From: JAHRAW01 sp965249835
GTDB taxonomy: Bacteria; Pseudomonadota; Gammaproteobacteria; Arenicellales; Poriferihabitantaceae
Assembly: GCA_965249835.1 (NCBI GenBank)
Contig: CBDFMY010000001.1
Coordinates: 434,001-498,000 of the forward strand
DNA: 64,000 nucleotides
Direction: 5' to 3'
Below, in pieces: positions 52,173 through 60,970 of this stretch (positions are counted from its first letter, which is position 1; each line of letters starts with the position of its first letter). The position numbers and the translations under genes were made by a program. The notes below the pieces were generated by a model. The model searched no databases. It was given only the letters and a program-made list of their open reading frames with translations, and was not told the DNA's origin.

Positions 52173-53102
52173 TCAGGCAGATTCAATCTGCGCGGTGAGG
52201 GTGCGGTATTTTTCGCATTTTTTCAGAAAGCGTTGGGTGCTGGCCGGCATCGGCACGCGTATATTGGCGATCCAGGTAATCAGGTTTTTGCCATCGCGCA
52301 ACAGGCGTGTGCCGCGTTTGATGTGGCGTTCCAGTTCCGAGTTGGCATCGGCGGGAATCGTGGCAAAGTATTCGCGCAGTTTTTCACCGTCGGCCACAAA
52401 CTCCGGCCATACCCGGTAATAGTTGGGGTCGCTGCGGAATATTTGACATTCCTGTTTGGCGATGTGGATGAAATCATCCACCAGCGCATCGGCGCCATCA
52501 AACCATGGCTGGCGGCACAGGGTCTCGTGCAACACCCCGCCGACTCGGTCGATTTCGCGCAGGGCCTGGGCGATCTTGCGGTAGCGGCTGTGGTAGTACT
52601 CCTCCAGCGTCATGGTGAACACCTTGACCGGTTCGCCCCACAATTCATCCACGCCCTGTTCGCCGCTGTAGTGCTTTACTTGAACGCCGAGTTCCAGCGC
52701 CTCAGAAAAACAATTGGCGCATTGACGCATCAGTTCATTGTCGCGGTTGATGTCGACTCCGTTTTCTTCGAGATCGACGATGGCGGTAAAAATATCGGTG
52801 GCGCGGTTGAACAATGCACCGGCAAGCATCGCGGCGTTCACTCGCTTGCGTCGCGGGTCGGTTTCATTTTCCCACGCCGCTCGCGCTTCCTCAAGTTTTC
52901 CCCCCGGCGTATTGATGCCGGATTCGATGTGATGAAAAGTGCGGCGGGTAAGCGCGTCGATCAGTTGCTTTTTGGCGAGCAGCGTCTCCGCCGGTGGCTC
53001 GTAATAACGAATCCAATACTCATCGTAAAAAATATACATGACACCATCACTGGTTTGGATGGTGCCGTTTTTAATCTGGGTGCTGATAGCCGGTTTGCTC
53101 AT
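52173..53102 (-). CDS. Conserved-looking hypothetical protein upstream of gcvT
   Basis: 309 residues from ATG 53102; the frame extends to 53183 but the extra N-terminus is not convincing. Soluble, mostly helical, with many aromatic residues (YIFYDEYWIRYYEPP near the N-terminus; LEEYYHSRYRKIAQALREIDR). No signal peptide, membrane segment or catalytic motif that I recognise. Codon use and GC content resemble the gcv genes, so it is probably a native gene, perhaps in the same transcript. Confidence 0.65.
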   Translation of the reverse strand: MSKPAISTQIKNGTIQTSDGVMYIFYDEYWIRYYEPPAETLLAKKQLIDALTRRTFHHIESGINTPGGKLEEARAAWENETDPRRKRVNAAMLAGALFNRATDIFTAIVDLEENGVDINRDNELMRQCANCFSEALELGVQVKHYSGEQGVDELWGEPVKVFTMTLEEYYHSRYRKIAQALREIDRVGGVLHETLCRQPWFDGADALVDDFIHIAKQECQIFRSDPNYYRVWPEFVADGEKLREYFATIPADANSELERHIKRGTRLLRDGKNLITWIANIRVPMPASTQRFLKKCEKYRTLTAQIESA

Positions 53103-53531
53103 TAGTCTGCCCGCGGTTTGACGTAGCGGGATGGTACTATAGACCGACCGGGTTGTCATTTCCGCTTGCTTATTTTCCGCCATGCTGTGTTGCGCTTCGT
53201 CGCTCGGTCGCTCACATACTTAATGTATTGCTCACTCCCTCGCTCCTCGCGCGCCTTGCCTGACGAAAAATATGCGGCGCGCAATGTTTATTTGTAATTA
53301 ATGAGTCCGGTCAAACCGGGCTTTTTTCTCAATGTGCCTTTGGCTTCTCAACTCGCCTTTGTCCTCTCAATTCACTATTACTTATAATTCGTCATCCTCG
53401 CCGGTAGGCGGGAATCCAGAGTGGCGGCGCAAGCCGCCTAGTGTATTCGCAACACTACACTACACTACACAGCATAACAAACCGTAATAAACCATGACGG
53501 CGCCATAATAAAATGGGCAAGCACAATTCGG
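53103..53531. repeat. Spacer with dispersed repeats and a terminator hairpin
   Basis: No gene. 53189-53270 is the 'cgcttcgtcgctcggtcg' repeat. 53304-53327 is the GTCCGGTCAAACCGGGC hairpin followed by TTTTTT (intrinsic-terminator form, rightward). A 'gtcatcctcgccggtaggcggg' hairpin arm lies near 53390 and a CACTACA run near 53452-53468. Confidence 0.75.
53304..53327 (+). terminator. Repeat-borne intrinsic terminator
   Basis: GTCCGGT-CAA-ACCGGGC stem (7 bp with one G-T pair) followed by six T. The same element, inverted, occurs twice in the 44.4-44.7 kb tandem repeat. Neighbouring genes here are transcribed leftward, so it has no obvious client. Confidence 0.5.
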
Positions 53532-55079
53532 TTAATCGTTTTTGATGATCCGGTCCAGCAAATTATCGTATTCCATGCTGTGCATTTGATATTCAATGAT
53601 GCGGTCAATGTGATCGAGTTTTGCGGCGAGCGTATCGCGATGCGCTTGCACAAGGTCACGAATTGATTCGTGCGTCTGATCGTATTTTTGTTGCTCCAAT
53701 CGCGTGCTTTGTTCGGCGGCGTCAATCGCATCTTGCAATCGTTGCTCGTTGAAATCGAGCAAACTGCGCAACCTTTGCAGGTCACCCTCAATATTTTCCA
53801 TGCGCTCGGCATATATTATCTCCAACCGCCGCGTGGTAAGCGAGCGTTTTGCCAATTCAGATTTGGTGGTAATGCTGCCGCCAAGCGGATAGGAAAATTC
53901 CAAACGCGCCGCGTATTTTGTGGTGTCGTCATCATAATCCAACGTCATGGTGCCGGCGCGGTCGTATTCTTTTTCCGCACGCAAAGTCAGATTCAAAGAC
54001 GGCAAAAGACGATTTTCCTGATAGTCAATTTCAATTTCGTTCAATTTCATATCAAGATTAATGCGCGCCAGCGTGCGACTGTTATTAGCCAGATAATCGC
54101 GCGCATTTTCGCTAAGCAAACGCACGCGCTTTTGTAAATTGAAAACCGGCGTTTCCCTGATCAGCGTGGCGTCATCCAGCAAAATCGCAAGTCGCTCGAC
54201 CACCGACTGCATCTGAATTTGCGCATCTCGTTTGAAGTTTTCGGTTTTCGCAATTATGCTGTCGAGCAACGCGCCTTCGGCTTCATCACTCGGTTGCAAT
54301 CGCCGCAACTCGCGCAACAATTCCTGGTTTATTTGCACGCGGCGGTGATACAAAATCCATGATAGATAATCGTCCAATCGCGCAGTTAGAAAATCTTCTT
54401 TGGTCTCCAAAAATGATAATTGCTGATCTCGCAAATCGTAAATGTCGCGGTGATACGTTTTCAAAGATTCCGCATTGCCATCGTGTTTCAGCAACGGATA
54501 TTTAATCTGCGCGTAGTAGTTGGAAGTGTATCCGCCATAGCGCGGCGCGTTGTAAAAATTTCCCGCCTTGTAGCGCGTGAGTCTGTTTTCCTCCGAACCG
54601 CGTTCCAAACCAAATGAAACACTCGCCGGATTGGATAAAAAACGTTTGCTGAAATCCAAACCAATGTTGCGTGGCGTGTCTTTGTTGATTCGAGAGTAGG
54701 GACTTGTGCTAAGCGCGCCGTTGCTTTTTTTGTAATGCAATTGCTTGTCGTTGACGCGGTTATACGCCGCGCTGGCCGACAACTCGGCTTTCCAATTGGC
54801 ATAATTATTCCGACTGGTGTCCAGTTCGATTTGCTTAATGTCCAGCCCGATTTGCGCTTCTTCCAGCAACTTGTCCTGCGCCAGAACTTTCTCGATGAAC
54901 TGCGCTTCGCTGATGGCAAACGCGGGCATCGCCAGCAGTGGCAGGAGAAGATACAAACACCGCCCGATGTGTTTTGCGCCCCGACCGCTGCGGGCATCGG
55001 CCATGGTACGTTGCGAGATGTGATGTTTGTCGGTGTTTTTGTCTGAGGCCGTCCCGACGCCTGATTTGGTAGTTGGCAT
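53532..55079 (-). CDS. TolC-family outer membrane protein
   Basis: 515 residues from ATG 55079, supported by GGAG at 7 nt. A later ATG (55004) begins just before the signal peptide (CLYLLLPLLAMPAFA), so the N-terminus may be 25 residues shorter. The mature protein has the alternating long helices and beta segments of TolC-like efflux channels (repeated structural halves, YPLLKHDGNAESLKTYHRDI and FSYPLGGSITTKSELAKR). No pump or adaptor genes are adjacent, so its partners are unknown. It is divergent from the 2-phosphoglycerate kinase gene. Confidence 0.75.
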   Translation of the reverse strand: MPTTKSGVGTASDKNTDKHHISQRTMADARSGRGAKHIGRCLYLLLPLLAMPAFAISEAQFIEKVLAQDKLLEEAQIGLDIKQIELDTSRNNYANWKAELSASAAYNRVNDKQLHYKKSNGALSTSPYSRINKDTPRNIGLDFSKRFLSNPASVSFGLERGSEENRLTRYKAGNFYNAPRYGGYTSNYYAQIKYPLLKHDGNAESLKTYHRDIYDLRDQQLSFLETKEDFLTARLDDYLSWILYHRRVQINQELLRELRRLQPSDEAEGALLDSIIAKTENFKRDAQIQMQSVVERLAILLDDATLIRETPVFNLQKRVRLLSENARDYLANNSRTLARINLDMKLNEIEIDYQENRLLPSLNLTLRAEKEYDRAGTMTLDYDDDTTKYAARLEFSYPLGGSITTKSELAKRSLTTRRLEIIYAERMENIEGDLQRLRSLLDFNEQRLQDAIDAAEQSTRLEQQKYDQTHESIRDLVQAHRDTLAAKLDHIDRIIEYQMHSMEYDNLLDRIIKND

Positions 55080-55236
55080 TCCAATGCTCCATGAAAAAGT
55101 GCGGAGCGTATCCGATTTTTTTGCCGAGTCAATTGTGGCGGTGCAAAAACTCGGTGTTTTGTGGTATTTCTCAACACTTCCGAAAATTTGCTATCATCCA
55201 ACCCACCGTCACTACAACGGCACGAATAATTTTGCT

Positions 55237-56430
55237 ATGGGCAAACTACTGGTCATTGATGAACAAGGAGGCGCGAAGGTTCCTTTTTTGCGAGGGATGT
55301 TGACGCGCTCGTTGCAGGATGCCGGGCTAAACTTCGCCAATGCCTATAAACTGGCGACCGATATTCGCGACGAGTTGGATGATATTGAGGAAATCACCAG
55401 CGTCGAATTGCGCGCACGCACCATCGAAGTGCTGTCGGAATATCATCCGGGCAAAACGTTGCGGCGTTATCAGCGGGCCGATATTTATCGCGAAAATCTC
55501 CAGGTGGTCTACAGCGATGGCCATAACGCGCCTTTTTCTCGTGGCATACACGCGCAACGGCTGGAGAGTTGTTCGCTGCCGCACAACAAATGCAACACCA
55601 TCGCCCGCCTGATTCACAGCAAACTGGTGCGTGACAAGCAACGAAAAATCACCACCGATGAATTGACCGCGATTACCTATCGCACCATTCGCAAGGAGTT
55701 GGATCAGGAATCCGCGGACTATTATTTGATGTGGGATGATTTTATCGACAGCGATCGGCCATTGTTGGTGTTGCTTGGTGGCGTAGCCGGCACCGGCAAG
55801 AGCACGGTCGCCACCGAACTCGCCAATGGGCTCGGCATCGTGCGCACGCAGTCCACGGATATGCTGCGCGAGGTGATGCGCATTCTCATTCCGGAGCGCG
55901 TGGCGCCGCTGTTGCACACTTCGTCTTTCGCCGCCGGAGCCGCCGCAGACAGTGCCGATATGTATGTCATCAAGGACGATGAAAATCTACTGTATGGATT
56001 TCAACGCCAGGCGGAACTGGTGGAGGTGGCGTGTCAGGCGGTATTGCAACGGGCGTTGAACGAGCGGGTTTCGATGATCCTTGAAGGCGTTCACATTCGC
56101 CCGACTTTGTTACAGCATGTGGACACCAGCGATGCCGTGGTCGTGCCGTTAATCCTGTGCGTGCTGGACAAGGAGGTATTAATCAGCCACATCAAAGGGC
56201 GGCGGGCGACCACTCGGCAACGTCGCGCCGCGCGCTATCTCGAAAGCATCGAACAAATCTGGCAGTTACAATCGGCCTTGTTGTCCGAGGCCGACGGTGC
56301 CGACATTCAGATTCTCAACAACCTCGACCGCGAGCAAACCGTTAGCGAAATCATCAAGACCATCACACTGACCATCGCCGCCACCTACTCGCCCAGCCGT
56401 CTCAAGGCGTTGAAAGCCCCCTATAAATAA
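55237..56430 (+). CDS. 2-phosphoglycerate kinase-like protein
   Basis: 397 residues from ATG 55237; the open frame begins earlier (55027) but that part overlaps the divergent gene. An N-terminal ATP-cone-like region (~1-90) and a P-loop kinase domain with GGVAGTGKST at about 181-190 match the archaeal 2-phosphoglycerate kinase family (COG2074), which makes 2,3-bisphosphoglycerate in methanogens and thermophiles. The gene is followed after 3 bp by an archaeal-type phosphoglycerate mutase, whose substrate and product include 2-phosphoglycerate. That agreement supports the assignment. Bacterial members may act on other substrates. Confidence 0.7.
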   Translation: MGKLLVIDEQGGAKVPFLRGMLTRSLQDAGLNFANAYKLATDIRDELDDIEEITSVELRARTIEVLSEYHPGKTLRRYQRADIYRENLQVVYSDGHNAPFSRGIHAQRLESCSLPHNKCNTIARLIHSKLVRDKQRKITTDELTAITYRTIRKELDQESADYYLMWDDFIDSDRPLLVLLGGVAGTGKSTVATELANGLGIVRTQSTDMLREVMRILIPERVAPLLHTSSFAAGAAADSADMYVIKDDENLLYGFQRQAELVEVACQAVLQRALNERVSMILEGVHIRPTLLQHVDTSDAVVVPLILCVLDKEVLISHIKGRRATTRQRRAARYLESIEQIWQLQSALLSEADGADIQILNNLDREQTVSEIIKTITLTIAATYSPSRLKALKAPYK

Positions 56431-56433
56431 CCC

Positions 56434-57795
56434 GTGCAAACTTCCGGTTTGACAAACACTGGCAATAACCAGAATAGAAACCTGATCAAAGGATTGGTAT
56501 TCATTCTGGACGGACTCGGCGATCGTCCGTGTCCGCAACTGGACGGCAAAACGCCGCTGGAATCTGCTGAGACGCCGGTGCTGGATGCGCTGGCTTTGCG
56601 CCATCAATGCGGCATGATGGATCCGCTGTTGCCGGGCATGCCGGTCGACACCCACACCGGTGTCGGTATTTTATTCGGGCTGAGTCCCGAGCAAGCGGTT
56701 GGTTTGCGCCGGGGACCGATTGAGGCGGCCGGTATCGGTCTGAAGTTGCAACCCGGCGATGTGTTGTGGCGCGCCAATCTCGCTTCGGTGGAAAAAACGC
56801 CGCACGGTTATCGCATCCTCGACCGCCGCGCCGGCCGCATTCGCGATGAAGTCGAAACCTTGTGCGCGGCTTTGCAAGAAATCAAAGTCGCGCCCGGCAT
56901 CACCGCGAGTTTGCATCCGGCCACGCAACATCGCACGGTCTTGCTGTTTCGTGCGAATGTCGACAACTTGGGCAGTGCCGCCACCACCGCCACCATTGGA
57001 CTGTCGGCAGAGGTCAGCGACACCGACCCGGGCGGGCATGACATGGATCGCGGGATTCTAAAAGCCGCGCCCTTGCAAACGACACAAGCCGCACAAACCA
57101 CCGCCGACGCGCTCAATCATTTCACCGACTGTGCCCATGAAATTCTGGCAAACCATCCGGTGAATGTGGCGCGGATTGCCCACGCACTGCCGCCCGCCAA
57201 CGGCATCATCGTGCGCAGTGCCGGCGGCGATCACGCGTTGGAAAATCGGCTCGCCAAACTCAAACTCAAGGTCGCAGCGGTGGCCGGCGAGATGACCATT
57301 CTGGGGCTTGCCCGACTGCTGGATTTTCATTGCTGCAGCAGCCCCCGTTTCACTTCCCTGCCGGACACCGACCTCGGCGAGAAACTGCGCATCTCCATTC
57401 AGGCATTGCAACACCACGACCTCGTGTTCGTACACATCAAAGGCACCGACACCGCGGCCCACGACAAAGACCCGCTGCTCAAGTCGGAGTTCATCACTCG
57501 CTTCGACCGCGAGTTGGGGAAACTTAATCTGGACGAAGTGGTGGTCGGGGTGTGCGCCGACCATTCCACCGACTCGGTGCGTGGCGAGCACAACGGCGAC
57601 CCGGTGCCGGTGTTGCTGTGCAATCCCGGCGGTCGCCGCGACCGGGTCGACCAATACAACGAAACCGCTTGCGTCAGCGGTGCACTCGGCCGGATTACCG
57701 CGCAAGGATTTTTAACCAGCGTGCTGGACGCTATGGGCGCGCTGGATAATTGCCAGCCAGCGGAATACTATTCGTTTCGCACGGGAGTTAAGTAG
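56434..57795 (+). CDS. apgM: Archaeal-type cofactor-independent phosphoglycerate mutase
   Basis: 453 residues, GTG start 3 bp after the kinase gene. Alkaline-phosphatase-superfamily features: VFILDGLGDRP near the N-terminus (metal Asp), PVDTHTGVGILFG with the nucleophile region, HIKGTDTAAHD and GVCADHSTDS for metal ligands. These are the ApgM (COG3635) hallmarks, distinct from bacterial GpmI. It would interconvert 2- and 3-phosphoglycerate; in bacteria, relatives may be phosphonate or other phosphomutases. Confidence 0.82.
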   Translation: MQTSGLTNTGNNQNRNLIKGLVFILDGLGDRPCPQLDGKTPLESAETPVLDALALRHQCGMMDPLLPGMPVDTHTGVGILFGLSPEQAVGLRRGPIEAAGIGLKLQPGDVLWRANLASVEKTPHGYRILDRRAGRIRDEVETLCAALQEIKVAPGITASLHPATQHRTVLLFRANVDNLGSAATTATIGLSAEVSDTDPGGHDMDRGILKAAPLQTTQAAQTTADALNHFTDCAHEILANHPVNVARIAHALPPANGIIVRSAGGDHALENRLAKLKLKVAAVAGEMTILGLARLLDFHCCSSPRFTSLPDTDLGEKLRISIQALQHHDLVFVHIKGTDTAAHDKDPLLKSEFITRFDRELGKLNLDEVVVGVCADHSTDSVRGEHNGDPVPVLLCNPGGRRDRVDQYNETACVSGALGRITAQGFLTSVLDAMGALDNCQPAEYYSFRTGVK

Positions 57796-57920
57796 GGGAG
57801 GTTGTTATCCAGTTTATCGCCAGGGACGGCGGGTAGTTCGGCGGAGCAGGATGCGAGAGCCGAACAACACGCTTCCCACTTGGTCATTCCTGAGCCGCTA
57901 TCATTCGTTGCCGTCTGAAT

Positions 57921-58346
57921 TTACTTGGGGAGAATGATGCACTCACGTTGCCATTTTCTGTTTTTGAGTTCGCCCTTTTTATCAATGACGGTGTCAGCAT
58001 CCAGCCCGGTCAAAGTGAGCGAAACTGGTTTTTCGTCGTGGGTTTGTAAAATAAACGCCTTGCCTGATTCGTATTCACCGAGATAAAAAGTACGCCCTCG
58101 AATTGCACCTTGGTCGGCGTATTTTTCCCCGTCCCAAAAACTCGATTCCACCTGTAGTCCACCTGAAATTTCTCTTATGGAAATAGAACATTTCTCGCCG
58201 GTGAATTTCAAGCCGACCGCGATGTTCCAAGGGTTCGGCACAGTAACCTCACCATCGAAGACCGTCGAGGGTTCAGTGCTTAATGCCGTGGTGCTAATGA
58301 CCATCATAGATAACAAGACAGATAAAAAGAAAGACACACTTTTCAT
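57921..58346 (-). CDS. Small exported hypothetical protein
   Basis: 141 residues with a clear signal peptide (hydrophobic to about residue 22, ALS-T). The mature part looks beta-rich (repeated short strands, Gly turns) with two Cys (52 and 135) that could form a disulfide. No family recognised. Flanked by a gene-poor stretch on both sides and more AT-rich than neighbours. Confidence 0.6.
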   Translation of the reverse strand: MKSVSFFLSVLLSMMVISTTALSTEPSTVFDGEVTVPNPWNIAVGLKFTGEKCSISIREISGGLQVESSFWDGEKYADQGAIRGRTFYLGEYESGKAFILQTHDEKPVSLTLTGLDADTVIDKKGELKNRKWQRECIILPK

Positions 58347-58501
58347 TTCTATTCCTCACTACGATTTTATTCCAGTGACTTAACTCTGAGGTCGCTACTC
58401 AGAGATACCTTCTATTGATGCCACACGATTGCGAGAAATTATATCGCAACTGACACCGCATGGCGACGAAAAGGCAAGCGCAATTCGGCAAAGCCGGAAG
58501 G

Positions 58502-59821
58502 TCACCGCTGGTCGCGCCAGCGATAGTAGCCAATGGCCGGGGTCAGGAACCATGGATTGCCGTGATACCAGAGTTTGCCCGGAAAGGGCAGGTTGTCCAA
58601 GGCGGTGGCGGCGCGCGGGTCGTCGGGTTGGCTGACTGCGCGCAAGCCGGTTTTCATGCCGAAGTAACTGGCAAGGGAAATCCCCGAACCGCAGTAGCCC
58701 ATGCTGTAATGAATGCCGTCGTGCATTCCGATGTGTGGCATTTGATCAAAGGTAAAACCGACCAATCCCATCCACGAATGGCTGACGCGCACGGATTCGA
58801 GTTCAGGAAAAAGGCGCGTCATTTGCTGATGGAGCAATCGTGCGCTGGCGCGAAGGTTGGTTTCGCGTATCGATACTCGTCCGCCGAAAAGTATCCGTCG
58901 CCGTTGCGGGCAGGCGCGGTAATACATGACCAGTTTGCGCGTGTCGGTGATGACGCGATGGTTTGGTATCAGGCGGTCGATGGTTTGTTGGGGCAGCGGT
59001 TCGGTGGCGATGATATACGAGCCCACCGGAATGATTCGGCGTTGCTGCCATTTTGTTATAGCGCCGGTGTAACCGCTGGTGGCGACGATGACGGTGTCCG
59101 CGGTAATGGTCCCTTTGCCGGTGGTGATGGTGAACGCGCCGCCGGATGCGTGCGGTTTTTGGATGGCGTTCACCGCGCAAGCGGCGATGACTTGCGCGCC
59201 GTTGGACAAGGCGCAGTCCAGCAGCCCCTGATGATAACGCCCCGGGTCAATGGAGGCATGGTGGGGATACACCACGCCACCGTGATATAACGAGGTGGCG
59301 ACTTCGCGGCACTCATCGCCGGGTTCAAGCAGATACGCATCAATCGACAACTCACGCGGGATGTCATTTATTTTTTGCCTCAGTTCGGCGAAGGCTTTGC
59401 CGCTATGCGCGCCGTGAAATCGCCCGACTTTTTGGAGGTCGCAGTGGATATGATTTTCCGTGACAAATTGCTCAACCCAGGCCAGCGCGTTGTTGCCTTC
59501 GCGGAGAATTGCCAGTGCCGCATCGCTGCCAAACTGCTTGGCGAGCAAAGGAAAGCCGGGTTTCAGACTGGTGCTGACTTGACCGCCGTTGCGCGTGCTG
59601 CATCCCCACCCGGCGTCTTCGGCATCCACCACCACTGTGTGGCGTCCGTGTCCGGCGGTTTGAATGGCCGCGGATAATCCGGTGTAGCCCGAACCGATGA
59701 TGACTACCTCGGCGGAACTCGGCAGCGCGCCCAGATCAGCGGAGTCGGCGAGCGGACGCGGCGTGCGCTCCCACCAGTAGGGAGTTTCCTTGAAGTCATC
59801 GGTGAATATGCTTGAATTCAC
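58502..59821 (-). CDS. FAD-dependent amine oxidoreductase (PuuB-like)
   Basis: 439 residues. The N-terminal YWWERT plus the dinucleotide fold VVIIGSGYTGLSAAIQ and GWGCSTRNGGQVS are typical of the DadA/PuuB (gamma-glutamylputrescine oxidase) group; the C-terminal FTFDQMPHIGM and YCGSGISLASYFG regions complete the DAO fold. It would oxidise a secondary amine or gamma-glutamyl amine to an aldehyde with peroxide release. It is third in an operon after a GS-like ligase and an enolase-superfamily gene. Confidence 0.85.
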   Translation of the reverse strand: MNSSIFTDDFKETPYWWERTPRPLADSADLGALPSSAEVVIIGSGYTGLSAAIQTAGHGRHTVVVDAEDAGWGCSTRNGGQVSTSLKPGFPLLAKQFGSDAALAILREGNNALAWVEQFVTENHIHCDLQKVGRFHGAHSGKAFAELRQKINDIPRELSIDAYLLEPGDECREVATSLYHGGVVYPHHASIDPGRYHQGLLDCALSNGAQVIAACAVNAIQKPHASGGAFTITTGKGTITADTVIVATSGYTGAITKWQQRRIIPVGSYIIATEPLPQQTIDRLIPNHRVITDTRKLVMYYRACPQRRRILFGGRVSIRETNLRASARLLHQQMTRLFPELESVRVSHSWMGLVGFTFDQMPHIGMHDGIHYSMGYCGSGISLASYFGMKTGLRAVSQPDDPRAATALDNLPFPGKLWYHGNPWFLTPAIGYYRWRDQR

Positions 59822-59857
59822 TATGATTTTATGACGACTTCAGGGACGACTTCCGGC

Positions 59858-60970
59858 TCACAATTCGCTTGCGTGATGCTGCGCCGCGTTCAGCCATTCG
59901 GGATTAATTTCCACTCCCCAACCCGGTTGCTCGCTCAGCGTAACGCAACCGTCGGTGATGGTATACGGATCGTTGCGAAACAAACCACGCTGCCATGGAT
60001 AATAGTCTTCGCCTTCAATGGAAAACTCAAGATACTTTCCGGCGTTGGGAATGGCGCGCAGAAAATGCATGGTGAACAGCGTGACCATGGAAAGATTAGC
60101 GCAGTGGGGTGTGCACGGCAGTGCGCGTTGCTCGGCCATCTTTGCCACTTGCAAGGCGCGACTCAGCCCGCCAAGGTAACAAATATCCGGTTGCACGATG
60201 TTGACCACGCCCTCATCGATGATTCTTTTCCAGACCGGCAGTTCACAGTCCTGCTCGCCGCCAGTCACATCAATGGCAAGCCCGCATAACGCATCGGTGA
60301 CTTGTTGGGTTTGTTCCAGTTCCCAATACGGGCAGGGTTCTTCCATGTGGCACACGCCGTGCTCGGCGAGAAATTTCCCCACGGTGATGGCTTTGTCCGG
60401 CGAGTAGCCGGAGTTGGCATCCACCAACAAGTCGACTTCGTCGTCCATTGCCGCACGCATGCGCACGACGATGTCTTCGGTTCGCCCGGGCCATTGGTCA
60501 ATGTCGTGGCCACATTCCGCGGCGATGCGAAACTTAAATGCGTCAAATCCGTGCATATCCCGCAGCCGCGTCAACCGCTCGACTTCCTGCGCGCCGGTAA
60601 TGTCGCGCCGCATGGACGATGCGTAAGCGCGAATGGGTCCGGGCTTGCCGCCGAGTAGCGCGTAAACCGGTTTGCCTTCCCGTTTCCCGCGCAAATCCCA
60701 AAGCGCGGTGTCCAGCCCGGCAAGCGCCCGGCGCAAATACGAACCCGGAAATTTATGTTCCCATTCGGGAATACGCGCGACAAGGGAATCAATATCCAGC
60801 GCATCTTTGCCGAGGGCATGGGGCGCAATCTGACGATGCACCACCAGCGAAGTAATGTCGGCGTTATAGGGAGCAACCTGTCCCCAGCCGAACGCACCGG
60901 TGTCGGTAGTAACCTTCACCATACCGACGAATTCGTTGGAGAAGGTTTGGATGGCGACTATTTTCATCAA
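59858..60970 (-). CDS. Enolase-superfamily enzyme (mandelate racemase/MLE-like)
   Basis: 370 residues. Capping domain 1-120, then a barrel with catalytic and metal residues: KFR at the end of strand 2, VDANSGY (Asp), MEEPCPYWE (Glu), TGGEQD (Glu), and a His in CTPHCANLS. This ligand set identifies the mandelate racemase/muconate lactonising subgroup, typically sugar-acid dehydratases or racemases. The substrate cannot be predicted. It overlaps the GS-like gene by 4 nt (ATGA), so the two are co-translated, an odd company for an enzyme of this kind. Confidence 0.85.
   Translation of the reverse strand: MMKIVAIQTFSNEFVGMVKVTTDTGAFGWGQVAPYNADITSLVVHRQIAPHALGKDALDIDSLVARIPEWEHKFPGSYLRRALAGLDTALWDLRGKREGKPVYALLGGKPGPIRAYASSMRRDITGAQEVERLTRLRDMHGFDAFKFRIAAECGHDIDQWPGRTEDIVVRMRAAMDDEVDLLVDANSGYSPDKAITVGKFLAEHGVCHMEEPCPYWELEQTQQVTDALCGLAIDVTGGEQDCELPVWKRIIDEGVVNIVQPDICYLGGLSRALQVAKMAEQRALPCTPHCANLSMVTLFTMHFLRAIPNAGKYLEFSIEGEDYYPWQRGLFRNDPYTITDGCVTLSEQPGWGVEINPEWLNAAQHHASEL

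Noticed and set aside
52164..53105. 313-codon plus-strand frame over 52173-53102
   Set aside because: Two long frames compete here. The minus-strand protein has a more natural composition and lies in line with gcvT; the plus-strand one looks like a shadow.
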